A DNA stretch of 40,055 bases, taken from positions 1 through 40,055 of the forward strand of contig JAPLUI010000258.1 in assembly GCA_026397725.1 (NCBI GenBank). The letters run 5' to 3'. Origin of the DNA: Verrucomicrobiota bacterium. Lineage in GTDB: Bacteria > Verrucomicrobiota > Verrucomicrobiia > Verrucomicrobiales > Akkermansiaceae. Positions 9,101 through 18,098 of this stretch are shown piece by piece; position 1 is the stretch's first letter; each line of letters begins with the position of its first letter. Made by a program: the position numbers and the translations under genes. The notes beneath the pieces are model-generated. The model did no database searches, was not told the origin of the DNA, and saw nothing but the letters and a program-made list of their open reading frames with translations.

Positions 9101-11540
9101 CCTTGGAAACCTGGGCTAGCACGGCGTTGGGGATGCCATTGACGGCCATGGTCAGAATCGCCTGGCCAGCCGGCAGGCCAAGAAAGGGCGCGGAGGTGAA
9201 GACGGTATCCGACCAAGCGGAGGAGGTAAGACGCACGGTCCGCCCGGTTTCCACGCTGTAGAGTTGCACCGTGGGAAAATTGGCGGAAGAATCCTGCGTG
9301 GTGCCGGAGGAGGCGCCGGAAATGCCCCGGAACCCGGTGCCGGTGAGCGACACGCTGCTGCCCAGCATCAGCGCTGCTGCCGGTGGGTTGACCTGCGCTT
9401 GCCATGAGGTCTGATAGCCGAGCCCGCTATCATACAACTCGGCACTGGAAAAATAGACGCCGCTGTTCGTGCCACCGGCGAGGAGGACCCTGCCATCCGT
9501 GAGCAGGGTGGCAGAGTGGCTTGCCCTCGCACTGCCAAGCGTGCCGCCGGGCAGCCAGCTTCCGGTGGCGGGATCATACAATTCGATGCCGGCAAGGGAG
9601 GCGCTGCCATCGGTCCCGCCGGCCACCGACACCTTGCCAGTGGGCAGCAGCGTGGCGCTGTGCGTGCTGCGGCCAACGCCAAGGGAGCCGGTCAATGACC
9701 AGGTCCCGGTGGCCGGATCATATAACTCAGCGCTTGATAGAGCAACGGTTCCGGAAAAGCCGCCGGTGACCAGCACCTTGCCAGTGGGCAGCAGGGTGGC
9801 GGTGTGCCAACTGCGGGCGGCGGCGAGCGACCCGGTGGCCGTCGCCACGCCGGTGGTCGGATCATACACCTGGGCGGTGGCCAGGTCGGTGGTGCCGAAT
9901 TTTCCCCCCACCAGCAGCACCTTGCCATTGACGAGCAAGGTGGCGGTGTGCCAATAGCGCGGGATACCCAAGCCCCCGGTGCTGGCCCAGGTGCCACTGG
10001 ATGGGTCATAGAGTTCGGCGGTCTCGAGGGAAATGCCGGAGGACTGTCCGCCCGCGACGAAGACTCTGCCATCGGGAAGCAGCGTGGCGGTGTGGAGATC
10101 GCGGGAGCCGAGCATCGTGCCGGTGGCGGTCCAGGTTCCGGCGGCCGGGTCATAGAGTTCCGCGCTGGCGAGGCTGGTGGCCACATTGTTGCCGCCCGTC
10201 ACGAGCACTTTGCCGGTCTGGAGCTGGGTCAGCGTCTGGAAGTAGCGTGCGCCGGACAACGGGCTGGCGGCGGCGGCGGTGCCGGTGGCCGGATCGTAGA
10301 GGTCCGAGGTGGCCAGGGCCGCGCCGGCATAACCGCCCGTCAGCAACACCTTGCCATCGGACAGCAACGTCGAGGTATGATAGGCATGCGGGGAGGACAG
10401 GGTGCCGGTCGGGGATCGCAAGGGACTGGCGGGATCCAACACCTCGGTGGAAGCCAGCGTGGTGGCGGCACCCTCGTTCCAGCCGGCGGTGATGAGAAGC
10501 TTGCCGTTAGGCAGGATGACGGCGGTGTGGTCCAGGCGGGCACCGACCAGCGGATCCAGTGCGGACCAGGTGCCGGTGAGGAAGTCATACTGCTCGGCGC
10601 TGGCGAGCGTGCCGAGGGTGCTGTTGAATCCACCGAGCACGAGCACTTTGCCATTGGGCAACAAACTCGCGCTATGATCGAAGCGCCCCGTGGCCAGGCT
10701 GGCGGTGGCCGTCCAGATGCCGGTGGCCGGATCATACAACTGCGCGGTGGCCAGCGAGGTGGTGTCGTTTCTCCGGCCCCCGACGACAAGCACCTTGCCA
10801 TTGGGCAGCCGTATGGCGGTGTGATAGAAGGCTGGCGCGGCCAAGGTTCCGGCGCCCGCCCAGGTGCCGGTGGCCGGATCATACAGCGCGGCCCGGGCCG
10901 TACCGACGTCGGGACTGGTCTCGCCCCCGACGACGAGCACGGCGCCATTGGCGAGCAGGGTGGCGGTGTGGTTGGCGGTGGCAGTGGGCAGGGATCCGGT
11001 GGTCGTCCAGGTGCCGGTGGCCGGGTCGTAAAGTTCCGCAGTGGCGGTGATGCCACTGTTGGTGTAGCCCCCGGCGACCAGCAGCTTGCCATCGGCGAGC
11101 AAGGTGGCGGTGAAGGAATCGCGGGCCCGGTTGAGTGAGCCGGTATCCGTCCAAGTGCCGGTGGCGGCATCATACAAGGTGGCACTGGCGAGACTGGTGG
11201 TGCCAGCCAGGCCGCCGGCCACGAGCACCTTGCCATTGAGCAACACGGTGGCCGTGTGCCAATGGCGGGCGGTGGTGAGTGCTGCCGTCGCCGCCCAGGT
11301 GTTGTTGTCCGGATCGTACACCTCGGCGCTGGCCAGCGCGGTGCCAGCCGTATTCCGCCCCCCGGCCACCAGCACTTTGCCAGTGGGCAACACCGTCAGC
11401 GTGTGGGAATCCCGCGCCGTGGCCAACGCACTGGCGGCGCTCCAGGTGACGGCCTGAACACGGCTGACACCATGCATACCGCAAACCAATGCGAACCAAG
11501 CCAAGGCAAAGCGGCGGAGCGCCAAGGGAAATCTTTTCAT
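6114..11540 (-). CDS. giant secreted kelch-repeat protein (28 kelch motifs, two-fold duplicated)
   Basis: 1808 residues with a signal peptide (MKRFPLALRRFALAWFALVCG..., cleavage near residue 30). I count 28 kelch repeats of ~48 residues with the pattern ...H(T/S)ATLLPxGKVLVAGG...ASAELYDPATGTW. Fourteen lie at ~33-710 and fourteen at ~890-1566, and each block is followed by a related Ig/IPT-like module (SLTGTGFRG at ~735 and LTLTGSRFRG at ~1585, both with a VNGIPxN motif). The first module is followed by an MBG-like domain (~800-885). The C-terminus carries a calcium-loop-like DPDHDGIANLMEYALALNP (~1712-1730) and a beta domain typical of verrucomicrobial secreted proteins. Fourteen repeats equal two seven-bladed propellers, so four propellers are predicted. 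No catalytic galactose-oxidase residues were recognised, so binding or structural roles are likelier. The gene is monocistronic, with a repeat hairpin at its 3' end. Confidence 0.93.
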   Translation of the reverse strand: MKRFPLALRRFALAWFALVCGMHGVSRVQAVTWSAASALATARDSHTLTVLPTGKVLVAGGRNTAGTALASAEVYDPDNNTWAATAALTTARHWHTATVLLNGKVLVAGGLAGTTSLASATLYDAATGTWTDTGSLNRARDSFTATLLADGKLLVAGGYTNSGITATAELYDPATGTWTTTGSLPTATANHTATLLANGAVLVVGGETSPDVGTARAALYDPATGTWAGAGTLAAPAFYHTAIRLPNGKVLVVGGRRNDTTSLATAQLYDPATGIWTATASLATGRFDHSASLLPNGKVLVLGGFNSTLGTLASAEQYDFLTGTWSALDPLVGARLDHTAVILPNGKLLITAGWNEGAATTLASTEVLDPASPLRSPTGTLSSPHAYHTSTLLSDGKVLLTGGYAGAALATSDLYDPATGTAAAASPLSGARYFQTLTQLQTGKVLVTGGNNVATSLASAELYDPAAGTWTATGTMLGSRDLHTATLLPDGRVFVAGGQSSGISLETAELYDPSSGTWASTGGLGIPRYWHTATLLVNGKVLLVGGKFGTTDLATAQVYDPTTGVATATGSLAAARSWHTATLLPTGKVLVTGGFSGTVALSSAELYDPATGTWSLTGSLGVGRSTHSATLLPTGKVSVAGGTDGSASLAGIELYDPATGSWLPGGTLGSARASHSATLLTDGRVLLAGGTNSGVYFSSAELYDSGLGYQTSWQAQVNPPAAALMLGSSVSLTGTGFRGISGASSGTTQDSSANFPTVQLYSVETGRTVRLTSSAWSDTVFTSAPFLGLPAGQAILTMAVNGIPNAVLAQVSKAAATIMLSGLAQAEDGTPKSVTASTVPPGLPVTLTYNGSTTPPSAVGTYTVQAAINDANYFGSATGTLVISASTQFSTAAPLLGTRRYHTATLLNNGKILVTGGQGIVQGVGQFLASAELYDPATGTWSPTGSMNEARTYHTATLLPTGKVLVVGGSTTVFFASAELYDPASGTWSMTGSMAVTRKWHTATLLATGMVLVNGGQNFTGLASAELYDPASGTWVTTGAMTTIRSSHATTLLADGKVMVCGGISATALLASAELYDPAFGTWTATTGALTTARLNHSATLLPNGKVLVAGGWNGASAFASAELYDPATKTWASAGTMKTARYWHTANLLPDGRVLMAGGIGVLGPTNGVVAAADIYNSTTGAWAAAPPSLGNKRYYHTATLLPNGRLVIAGGHSGATYLSTVELYDAALGSWTSTAPAGTARSRHTATLLPDGRVLVAGGWDGTLTHSTTELYQPSTGAWSAGGGLMTARRDHTATLLTNGRLLVTGGQNSAALASAELYYPSIGVWSSGGSLSTARFLHTATLLADGRVLVAGGRASTGVLASAEIYNPLTGIWSATGALAAARDSHTATLLANGKVLVTAGENGGVLASAELYDPATGGWTPAGNLAVACKGHTATLLPSGLVLVAGGSAGSTYQHNSQLYDPATGTWTSTPGVLALARAYHTATLLSNGKVLIAGGSGASGVADSTELYDPADGAWQSSGYLGAKREFHTATCLPNGRVLAHGGTGLTGTLNGGETYDVGLGFASTSRPEISGFPASLVPGDSLTLTGSRFRGLSGASGGNGTQNSSSDCPVVELRAMDSGRTAVLPPVSWSASGFSSTAITDFPQGYALVTVFVNGIPGNSAILQLALPVPPPYEIWKLSNFTAAELGDPAISGDNADPDHDGIANLMEYALALNPKLSDANGLPTAGRQDGYLTLTYRLNQQATDVLVFVETSEDLTSGSWLPAAVETGRVDMGGYWLVTARASVPITGAARLFMRLHVQKL

Positions 11541-11732
11541 GAGGGGGGGCTGAGGGAGGAAACGCTTCTGACAGCCGGATTTTCACCCTGGCAAGCTGGT
11601 TTTTCCAGCCTCATTTCAAATTTCCACCAAACTCCTTGAATCAGTTCGTGCTGGCGACCCCCGGCCCGGCCACCCGGGTGGGCGTGAGTATTCCGCGCTT
11701 GCGCTACAGGCCAGCGTGGAGTTGACTCGGCC

Positions 11733-12512
11733 ATGACTCGCCCCGACGGACGCCAGCCCGACCACCTTCGCAACATTTCGTTCATTCCAAACGTGGCCGC
11801 CCATGCCACCGGCTCGGTGCTGGTCGCGTTCGGTGATACCCGGGTGATTTGCTCGGCCACGGTCGAGGAGGACGTGCCGCGCTGGATGCGGGCGCAGCGG
11901 GTGGACGGCGGCTGGCTCACGGCGGAGTACTCGATGTTGCCGTATTCCACGCTGGAACGCAAGGCCCGCGACATTGCACGCGGCAAACTCGATGGCCGCT
12001 CGTCGGAAATCCAACGCCTGATCGGCCGGGCCCTGCGGGCGGTGGTGGATTTGAAAAAGGTCGGCCAGCGCACGCTCTGGATCGATTGCGATGTCCTGCA
12101 AGCGGACGGCGGCACGCGCACCGCCTCCATCACGGGCGGCTGCGTGGCGCTGGCCATCGCCTGCAACCGCCTGTTAGCCGAGGGCAAGATCCGGGATTTT
12201 CCTCTGAAGAAACTGGTTGCCGCGGTTTCCGCCGGGGTGTTTGAGGGGGTGGCGGTGTTGGATTTGAACTATCCCGAAGACAAGGCCGCGACCGTGGATT
12301 TCAATGTGGTGATGACCGAAAACGCCGAGTTTGTGGAAATCCAGGGCAGTGGCGAGGAGGCGGTGTTTACCGGCGCGGAAATGACGGCCATGTTAGAGCT
12401 GTCCCGCAAGGGCATCGCGGAACTCATCACCCTGCAAAGGGCCGCCATCCTCGCCGCGGACCGCGCCGGCCCGGCGGATCTGGAGGCACTCGCAGCGGCC
12501 TTCCGGCACTGA
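11733..12512 (+). CDS. rph: ribonuclease PH
   Basis: 259 residues, the usual size for this phosphorolytic 3'-5' exoribonuclease, which trims tRNA 3' ends in the cytoplasm as a hexamer. The family order is intact: RPDGRQPDHLR at residues 3-13, GDTRVICSATVEEDVPRWM, GGWLTAEYSMLPYST, GRSSEIQRLIGRALRAVVD, the phosphate-binding GGTRTASITGG near residues 129-139, and the C-terminal NYPEDKAATVDFNVVMT. The start ATG at 11733 has a GGAG-type site about 12 bp upstream. The gene is divergent from the kelch gene and convergent with the AddB-like gene; the 3' ends are separated by hairpins. No unusual features. Confidence 0.97.
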   Translation: MTRPDGRQPDHLRNISFIPNVAAHATGSVLVAFGDTRVICSATVEEDVPRWMRAQRVDGGWLTAEYSMLPYSTLERKARDIARGKLDGRSSEIQRLIGRALRAVVDLKKVGQRTLWIDCDVLQADGGTRTASITGGCVALAIACNRLLAEGKIRDFPLKKLVAAVSAGVFEGVAVLDLNYPEDKAATVDFNVVMTENAEFVEIQGSGEEAVFTGAEMTAMLELSRKGIAELITLQRAAILAADRAGPADLEALAAAFRH

Positions 12513-12612
12513 ACCCGCAGCGTGCGGGATGCCGGACCTGCGCGTCAAGTTCAGGCTTCCTGAGCCTGCCGCTTCATTGGCGGACAGGCAGGATGCGCGG
12601 TCGGCCATCACC

Positions 12613-12631
12613 CAGGCTGGCAGCCTGTTTT
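12613..12631 (+). terminator. intrinsic terminator after rph
   Basis: The stem CAGGCT/AGCCTG with loop GGC is followed directly by TTTT. A second hairpin, CAGGCT-TCCTG-AGCCTG, lies at 12552-12568 and has the same stem. The element ends five bases from the stop codon of the convergent AddB-like gene, so it may act in both directions. Confidence 0.6.
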
Positions 12632-12635
12632 CCCA

Positions 12636-15617
12636 TCAGGAAGCGCCAACCGAACCGGCTTGGGCGTCCCCGGCTGTGTGTTTGCAATGCTCCGTGCGCG
12701 GAACGCCAAAGGCAAACGCCTCCCGCAGCGTGCGGCCGGCGGCCAAGATCCGATAATCATCGTAGCTCACCTTTTCCGCAGGAGGACCGAACACCCCTCT
12801 GGCAAGGTGGTCCGCCACCCACTCCGCACAGGCCTCTGCGGCACGAAGATCCGCCCTGCCAAAACCCGTCCACTCCAGCACGGCCACCTCGCCCGCAGTG
12901 GCCCCCAGCGTGAAGTATGCCAGCCTCGGCATCGCTTCGTTGCGCCGCACCAGGGCGGAGGCATAAAGCGGCAGTTGCAGGTTGTTCCATCGATAACTCA
13001 CCGGTTTGCCATTGGTCAGCTCCTCATACACTGCCGGAGAATCCAGCGGCAGGTGCGCTGGCAGTACGGTTGAGGCGATGATCTTGCTGCGGTGCGCCTG
13101 CTCCACGCCATCCACCTTGCCGGTCTTGTAATCGATGACCCGCAGTTCTCCGCTCTCGCGATGGCGGTCGATCCGGTCGATCTTCGCCACCAGCAAGACC
13201 TCGCCCGCCGGGATTTCCACCTTGCGTTCGACATCCACCACCTGCCAACCCGCGGCCCGTTCGCTGGCCTGGATCCGTGCCAGCCAGGCCAGGCGGTGCC
13301 GCAGCGACTCGGTTTGTATTCTAACAGCCATGGGCACGCGGGTACCGAAGCACTCGCGCACCACGCGCTCCAGTGCCGCCGCGAACCAGTCGCTCAGGGC
13401 CTCGGATTGATCGAACTCCCGCGCCTCCTCATCCTTCCCCCAGCGTTCTAACACCTCATGTGCCACCGTGCCGAAATCCCTGGCGTTCCACTCCACCCGG
13501 CCGGGCTCCGGGATTTGCATGCCCACGACGTGTTTGAGATAATAGCGGAACGGACAGGCCAGATAATCCTTCAGTGAGGTCACGCTGATCCGCTTGGGAG
13601 GTTCCAAGTGGCGCGGGATCCATTGCCAGTCCGCATGCCAGCGCAAGCCCGCTTCCGGCGGTTCGATCTCGCGAAACAGCGTGGTCACCCGCAATGGCAG
13701 CGCCGTCCGCTCCGCCGCCAGCAACAAGCGCGACGGTAGCAAGGATTCGCCACCGGCACCGGCCTTGCCACAAATCACATCCACCCGCCCGCCCGCGTGC
13801 CGTGCCGCCACCATGGCATTGAACAAAAAGGCATCCCGCGCCGCCCGCATCGTATCCGTGAGCAAGCCCAGCCGCTCGCGCCCGGCCTCGCTCAGCCACG
13901 GCTCGCCACCGCTGCGGGCCGGCACTTTGCCTTCGTTCATGCCACACAAGACCAGATGCCGGCCCGGTTCATAATACAACTCCAACCAACCCTGCACATC
14001 AAGCACCCGCCCGGCCGGCGGCAGCGGCGCGGGCACCGGCACCCAATCCAACATCAAAGCCAGCCAGAACCGCACGCCGCGTTTCACCCGCCCGAGCACC
14101 GGTGCCGCCTGCACCATCCAATCGCCCATGAGGGTCGCCATTTCCGCAGCCGCCGGACTGGTGCGGGCGAGCACAACGAGCAGGTCCGCCAGCGGCCCGG
14201 TGAAGTCATCGCGAAGCAACCGGGCGCGCCACTTTTCCAGCGATCCCGCAAGTTCCAGCACTGCCACGGCGGACGCCCGTTCCGCTTCGCTGCGGAACCT
14301 TGCGCTGGCAATCCGCCGCTGCAAGTCCGCGGCCCGCAGCACCATCCATCGGTCGCGCATTTCCGACAACCATTGGGCATGCTGCGCCCGCCGCCCGCCG
14401 CAAAACACGCCGGTTTCAGGCAGCGTCAGGAGATCGGCCATGACCGCCAGTGTCGGATCCACCAGCCACTCGCCCCAGACTTTGAACCAGCGGGCCAAGC
14501 CCGCCGTCGCCGGCACTGCCGCCGGGTGAAATGCCGGCCAGCCTTCGCGGGTTAGCGCCCGCGCCAGTTCCTCGCCGACCTCCGCGTCCGCCGACCCGAG
14601 CGCCACCTCGTTGGAGGAGGATTTTTCCTCGCCGAGCACCCGCATGGCCTCAAGTGCTTGCTGCCGCGGGTCCGCCACCACCCTAACCGATCCGGCCGCG
14701 CCTGCGGGCCAGGGCATGGCACGCTCGCACCACCCCGCCAGCGGCTGACCGAGCGCGGAAAACCCCGCGACATCGTCCGCCGGCGCACCTATCAACACCG
14801 TGAGGAGTTGCAGCGGCGGGCTGTGTCCATCGTCGCCGATGGACCGCTCAGCATCGGCCACCGGCGGTGGCAGCGCGTCGCTATCAGGCGGTGGCGGCGG
14901 ACCAGGACCGGCGCTGGCATTTTCCCATGCCAGCAAGGCCTGCTCAAGCAGCGGCGGCATCTCCAGCACCCCCGCCAGCACGATTTGCGCAAATCCCGGC
15001 GGTATCACCAAGCCTGCGGCCAGCAGCCGGCTGCGGCTCTTGAACCCCCAAGTTCCCAGCTTCCTCTCCACCAGGTCTTCCAAGCTGCCGAGCGCCTCCC
15101 AGCGCTCCGCCTCCACGGTTGCGTGCAGCCGTCGCGCCGCGGCACCCAGCGTGAGGGAGTTCTCCTGCAAGGTGCGCCGGAGTTGCACCAGTTCCCTGGC
15201 CAAGCCGCCGGCCCAGTCCCCGCCATCCCCCGGACCATCGGGAATCAATCCCGCATACGCCGACCAATCCGCCACCCCTTCCAACACTTCCACCCACGCC
15301 ACCTGCTCGGCCCAGTCCGGCGCCACCTGATCCACCGTGGTTTCAATTTTCAGAAACGCGCCCGGGGTCACGATTCCAGGCGATAGCACGGCCCCGGCGG
15401 CCTCGGCCATGGCCTCGCGCAAGCGCCTGCCGCTTTCCGCCGTCGGCACCACCACGAGCAGGCCCGGCAGCTCGTCGCGTCGCGCCAACAGCCACTCCAC
15501 CGCCCGCCCCAAAAACGGTCGATCCCACCCGAGCCATACGCGTGCTGCCATCGCCGCCAGCATGCCCCGTCCCAGCCGATCTGGAAACCCAAATCCCCCG
15601 ACACCCCACAAATTCAA
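12636..15617 (-). CDS. AddB-like PD-(D/E)XK nuclease/inactivated helicase subunit
   Basis: A 993-residue protein related to AddB/RexB, the nuclease and Chi-scanning partner in double-strand-break resection. The N-terminus has a degenerate helicase-like segment (LLVVVPTAESGRRLREAM, ~54-71) without a functional Walker A lysine. The C-terminal RecB-type nuclease is complete in its core residues: GTVAHEVLERW (~711-721, His), KIDRIDR (~810-816, Asp) and VIDYKTGK (~828-835, D-x-K). AddB proteins usually hold an Fe-S cluster with one Cys before and three after the nuclease core. Here the first is present (YLACPFRYYL, ~684-693), but the C-terminal Cys cluster appears missing. No AddA/UvrD-type helicase lies next to it. 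The start may be internal (Met at 15563 or 15551), since the first 18 residues are not conserved-looking. Confidence 0.85.
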   Translation of the reverse strand: MNLWGVGGFGFPDRLGRGMLAAMAARVWLGWDRPFLGRAVEWLLARRDELPGLLVVVPTAESGRRLREAMAEAAGAVLSPGIVTPGAFLKIETTVDQVAPDWAEQVAWVEVLEGVADWSAYAGLIPDGPGDGGDWAGGLARELVQLRRTLQENSLTLGAAARRLHATVEAERWEALGSLEDLVERKLGTWGFKSRSRLLAAGLVIPPGFAQIVLAGVLEMPPLLEQALLAWENASAGPGPPPPPDSDALPPPVADAERSIGDDGHSPPLQLLTVLIGAPADDVAGFSALGQPLAGWCERAMPWPAGAAGSVRVVADPRQQALEAMRVLGEEKSSSNEVALGSADAEVGEELARALTREGWPAFHPAAVPATAGLARWFKVWGEWLVDPTLAVMADLLTLPETGVFCGGRRAQHAQWLSEMRDRWMVLRAADLQRRIASARFRSEAERASAVAVLELAGSLEKWRARLLRDDFTGPLADLLVVLARTSPAAAEMATLMGDWMVQAAPVLGRVKRGVRFWLALMLDWVPVPAPLPPAGRVLDVQGWLELYYEPGRHLVLCGMNEGKVPARSGGEPWLSEAGRERLGLLTDTMRAARDAFLFNAMVAARHAGGRVDVICGKAGAGGESLLPSRLLLAAERTALPLRVTTLFREIEPPEAGLRWHADWQWIPRHLEPPKRISVTSLKDYLACPFRYYLKHVVGMQIPEPGRVEWNARDFGTVAHEVLERWGKDEEAREFDQSEALSDWFAAALERVVRECFGTRVPMAVRIQTESLRHRLAWLARIQASERAAGWQVVDVERKVEIPAGEVLLVAKIDRIDRHRESGELRVIDYKTGKVDGVEQAHRSKIIASTVLPAHLPLDSPAVYEELTNGKPVSYRWNNLQLPLYASALVRRNEAMPRLAYFTLGATAGEVAVLEWTGFGRADLRAAEACAEWVADHLARGVFGPPAEKVSYDDYRILAAGRTLREAFAFGVPRTEHCKHTAGDAQAGSVGAS

Positions 15618-15688
15618 GCGGTCCGGTGGGGTCGCTCGGGTGATAACATTTGATTAATGGAGTCTCCTCTTGTTCTTAATCACCGGGC

Positions 15689-17998
15689 TCACGCGCCTGC
15701 CTCCGCTGGAAAATCCGCGCCATCCGGAACCAGTACGACCGTGGCGCCGACTTGCGTCTTCATGACGACCCGTGCGCCCTTGAGTGTCTCGATTTTCCTG
15801 CCGTCGCGATAGACAGCCACCGGCTTGCCCGGCCACGGATTGACGATGGTGCAGGGTCGTCCCTGCTCGCTGAAGATTCTGACGAATTTCACCTCGCCGC
15901 TTTGCAGCGTGCTGGAAACCAGGAACGCGTCCCACGTGCGGAGGTTCATGAATTGTGCGTCCTGGGTTTGCGGCCACACCGGAAACACGCGCAGGACATG
16001 GCCATGCCCCATGCACAGCATTTCGTTGATGGTGTTAGGCACGATGCTGCAGTTCTCGACCCCGTGGACGTTGCCTTTGGTGAAGCCGTTGGTCGCGCCG
16101 ATGGTTTCGATCATCCCGCGCAGTTCCTTGAGGATGATCGCGGGATCATAGCCGACCCGGACGGCTGCCGGGTACATGCTGCTCATGCCGTTGCCATCGC
16201 GCCAGCGGCTCATTGCGCGGACCGTGTTGCGGGAGATTTCCAGCAGCTTGGGGTCGCTGTCGAGGCCGATCGCCTCGGCAGGATAGATATGCTGCAGGCC
16301 AAGCGTGTTGCTGTCATTCCAGGCCATGCCTTTTTCGGTGTAGCGGAACACGGTCATGCCGTCCTTTTCCTGGGTGGCGAACTGGCTCAGGTGTTTCACG
16401 ATGTCCTGCCATTTCGCCTGCCGGCCGGCATCCACGCCCAATGCCATGCCCATCTCCATGGCCAGTTCCAGCGTGTCGCGCACCAGCGCAAGCGACACGA
16501 TGGAGTTGAAATCCGGACCCGAGCCCTCATGCACGGAATCGTCATAAATGACGTAACGCCCATCCTCGAACTTCAGATAGTCCTCCCAGAAGTTGGCGAC
16601 TTCCAGCACAAACGGATAGACCTTCTTCGCATACGCCTGGTCATAGGTGTGGTGCCAGCGCATGGCCATGTTGACCAGGCAGTAGGCGGCGTTGCTCTTC
16701 TGGCCGAGGAAGGTGCCCGGCTTGCAGGTCTCGATGCCCTTGGCGCCGATGCCCACGGTATAGTACACGCCGCGGATCTTCAGCAGCTCCTTGGCGTAGG
16801 CGCGGCCACGCTCCATGAACGCGAGCACCGGGGCCTCAAATGTGCCCGCCTGCTCAAGGTGGTTGCTCGAATACAGGCCGTAGCAGTGCGCCTGATAGTT
16901 GTAGTTGAGGTGATAGTCACCGGCCCATCGCGGGTCGTCATCCGTTACCCACAGCCCGAACAGACCCTGCGGAAAATCCGGATTCCGGCTGCCACTGCCT
17001 AACACATAGTTCGACAGATAGTACCGCTGCGCGATAAGCGGGTCGCCGATCTCGACGAGCGAGCGGGCCCAGAATGCACGCCACCACTGGGTGTGCCGGG
17101 TGAGGAGTTGGCCCGCCCCATCCGCATTCAGGCCGGCGGCTTGCTGCTGCGCGGCCGCCAGCGGCTCCTTGCTATCAAACGAACTCTGCATGGCCACGGC
17201 GACGGTAACCTTCTGTCCCGGTTGCAGCGTGAACTTCGGCCCCGGCTGCGATTTGGCCTTGGGCGGCGGCGGCCGCTTGGGTGGCGGATTGGGCGCCGGC
17301 TCCTCCACCACCGGCTCCAACTCCGGAATGGTCGGTTCCGCGCCGATGACCGTCAGCGCGCAGGCCGCCGCCGTGGGCGTGATCACCCCTTCGGAGAATG
17401 CCTTGGTGGCCCACAGCACCGCATCCTTGCGGCCGAGGTCTTCCTTCGACCCGCGTCCCGGCGCGGCCCACAGCCGGGTGTCCACCTCGACCGGCTGGCC
17501 CTCGACGGCGAGTTCGATGAGCAGGAAATCGTCGGTTGCGGCGACGAACGAGCGCATCGTTACCGTGCTGTCGCCCTTGGCGAAGCGCGACACCGTGAGG
17601 GCCGGGAAAAGCTGTTGCTCTAGCAGATAGCTGCCGCCGGCGAGGGCCGGGATGTTGATTTCCAGACCGCCGAAGAGGCGCGGGCCACCCGTCCGATGGC
17701 CGTCCTTGAGCCGCCAGAAATTGTTCTTGCTGAGCCAGAAGCGCTGGGCTTCCGGGGCACCGCTGATCACGGCGCCCAGGTTGCCGTTGCCCAGCAGCGG
17801 CCCGCCCGCCGAATCACGCGACGGCACCCCGCCCGGCGGCGCATCGAACACCGTCTTGTACTGCGAGACGATCCGCTCGGCCGCAGCCTGCCTCCGCACC
17901 TCGTCCGCACTTGCCGGCGCGCTCCGCGCCTGCCCCCACGCCAGCAGCGCGACCACGCCACTGGCCGTGATCAACCGACTCATGTTTTCCGTTCTCAT
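15689..17998 (-). CDS. GH95-type glycoside hydrolase, probable alpha-L-fucosidase
   Basis: 769 residues with a signal peptide (MSRLITASGVVALLAWGQARSA; Met 1 or Met 6). The N-terminal beta domain has GGPLLGNGNLGAVISG (~66-81), a family hallmark, and the (alpha/alpha)6 catalytic part holds AGDYHLNYNYQAHCYGLYSSNH (~357-378), similar to the substrate-site region of GH95 alpha-L-fucosidases/galactosidases. The final ~90 residues form the expected C-terminal beta domain. Length fits the family. A Pro/Lys-rich insertion of about 25 residues near 233-258 splits the N-terminal domain and looks like a linker. It releases alpha-1,2-linked fucose, or another sugar in divergent members; fucoidan-type substrates are an inference. 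It lies ~100 bp downstream of the SxtJ-like gene on the same strand, possibly co-transcribed. Confidence 0.82.
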   Translation of the reverse strand: MRTENMSRLITASGVVALLAWGQARSAPASADEVRRQAAAERIVSQYKTVFDAPPGGVPSRDSAGGPLLGNGNLGAVISGAPEAQRFWLSKNNFWRLKDGHRTGGPRLFGGLEINIPALAGGSYLLEQQLFPALTVSRFAKGDSTVTMRSFVAATDDFLLIELAVEGQPVEVDTRLWAAPGRGSKEDLGRKDAVLWATKAFSEGVITPTAAACALTVIGAEPTIPELEPVVEEPAPNPPPKRPPPPKAKSQPGPKFTLQPGQKVTVAVAMQSSFDSKEPLAAAQQQAAGLNADGAGQLLTRHTQWWRAFWARSLVEIGDPLIAQRYYLSNYVLGSGSRNPDFPQGLFGLWVTDDDPRWAGDYHLNYNYQAHCYGLYSSNHLEQAGTFEAPVLAFMERGRAYAKELLKIRGVYYTVGIGAKGIETCKPGTFLGQKSNAAYCLVNMAMRWHHTYDQAYAKKVYPFVLEVANFWEDYLKFEDGRYVIYDDSVHEGSGPDFNSIVSLALVRDTLELAMEMGMALGVDAGRQAKWQDIVKHLSQFATQEKDGMTVFRYTEKGMAWNDSNTLGLQHIYPAEAIGLDSDPKLLEISRNTVRAMSRWRDGNGMSSMYPAAVRVGYDPAIILKELRGMIETIGATNGFTKGNVHGVENCSIVPNTINEMLCMGHGHVLRVFPVWPQTQDAQFMNLRTWDAFLVSSTLQSGEVKFVRIFSEQGRPCTIVNPWPGKPVAVYRDGRKIETLKGARVVMKTQVGATVVLVPDGADFPAEAGA

Positions 17999-18098
17999 GT
18001 CTGTTCTTGTTTGGTTGGTGCCGGGGTCATGCCGGTTCCAGCAGTTTGATCTCGTTGGCCATCAACACTCTGCTGGTCATCTGCAAATTTCAAGGCCC

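Noticed and set aside
9804..11138. 444-codon plus-strand frame opposite the kelch gene, Gly-rich and periodic
   Set aside because: Its periodicity is a mirror of the kelch repeats and it lies antisense to them.
6840..11450. Regularly spaced repeats of ~145 bp that could be read as a CRISPR-like or satellite array
   Set aside because: The periodicity is protein-level (~48 residues), units are diverged at the third codon positions, and the frame is continuous; no identical direct repeats with unique spacers.
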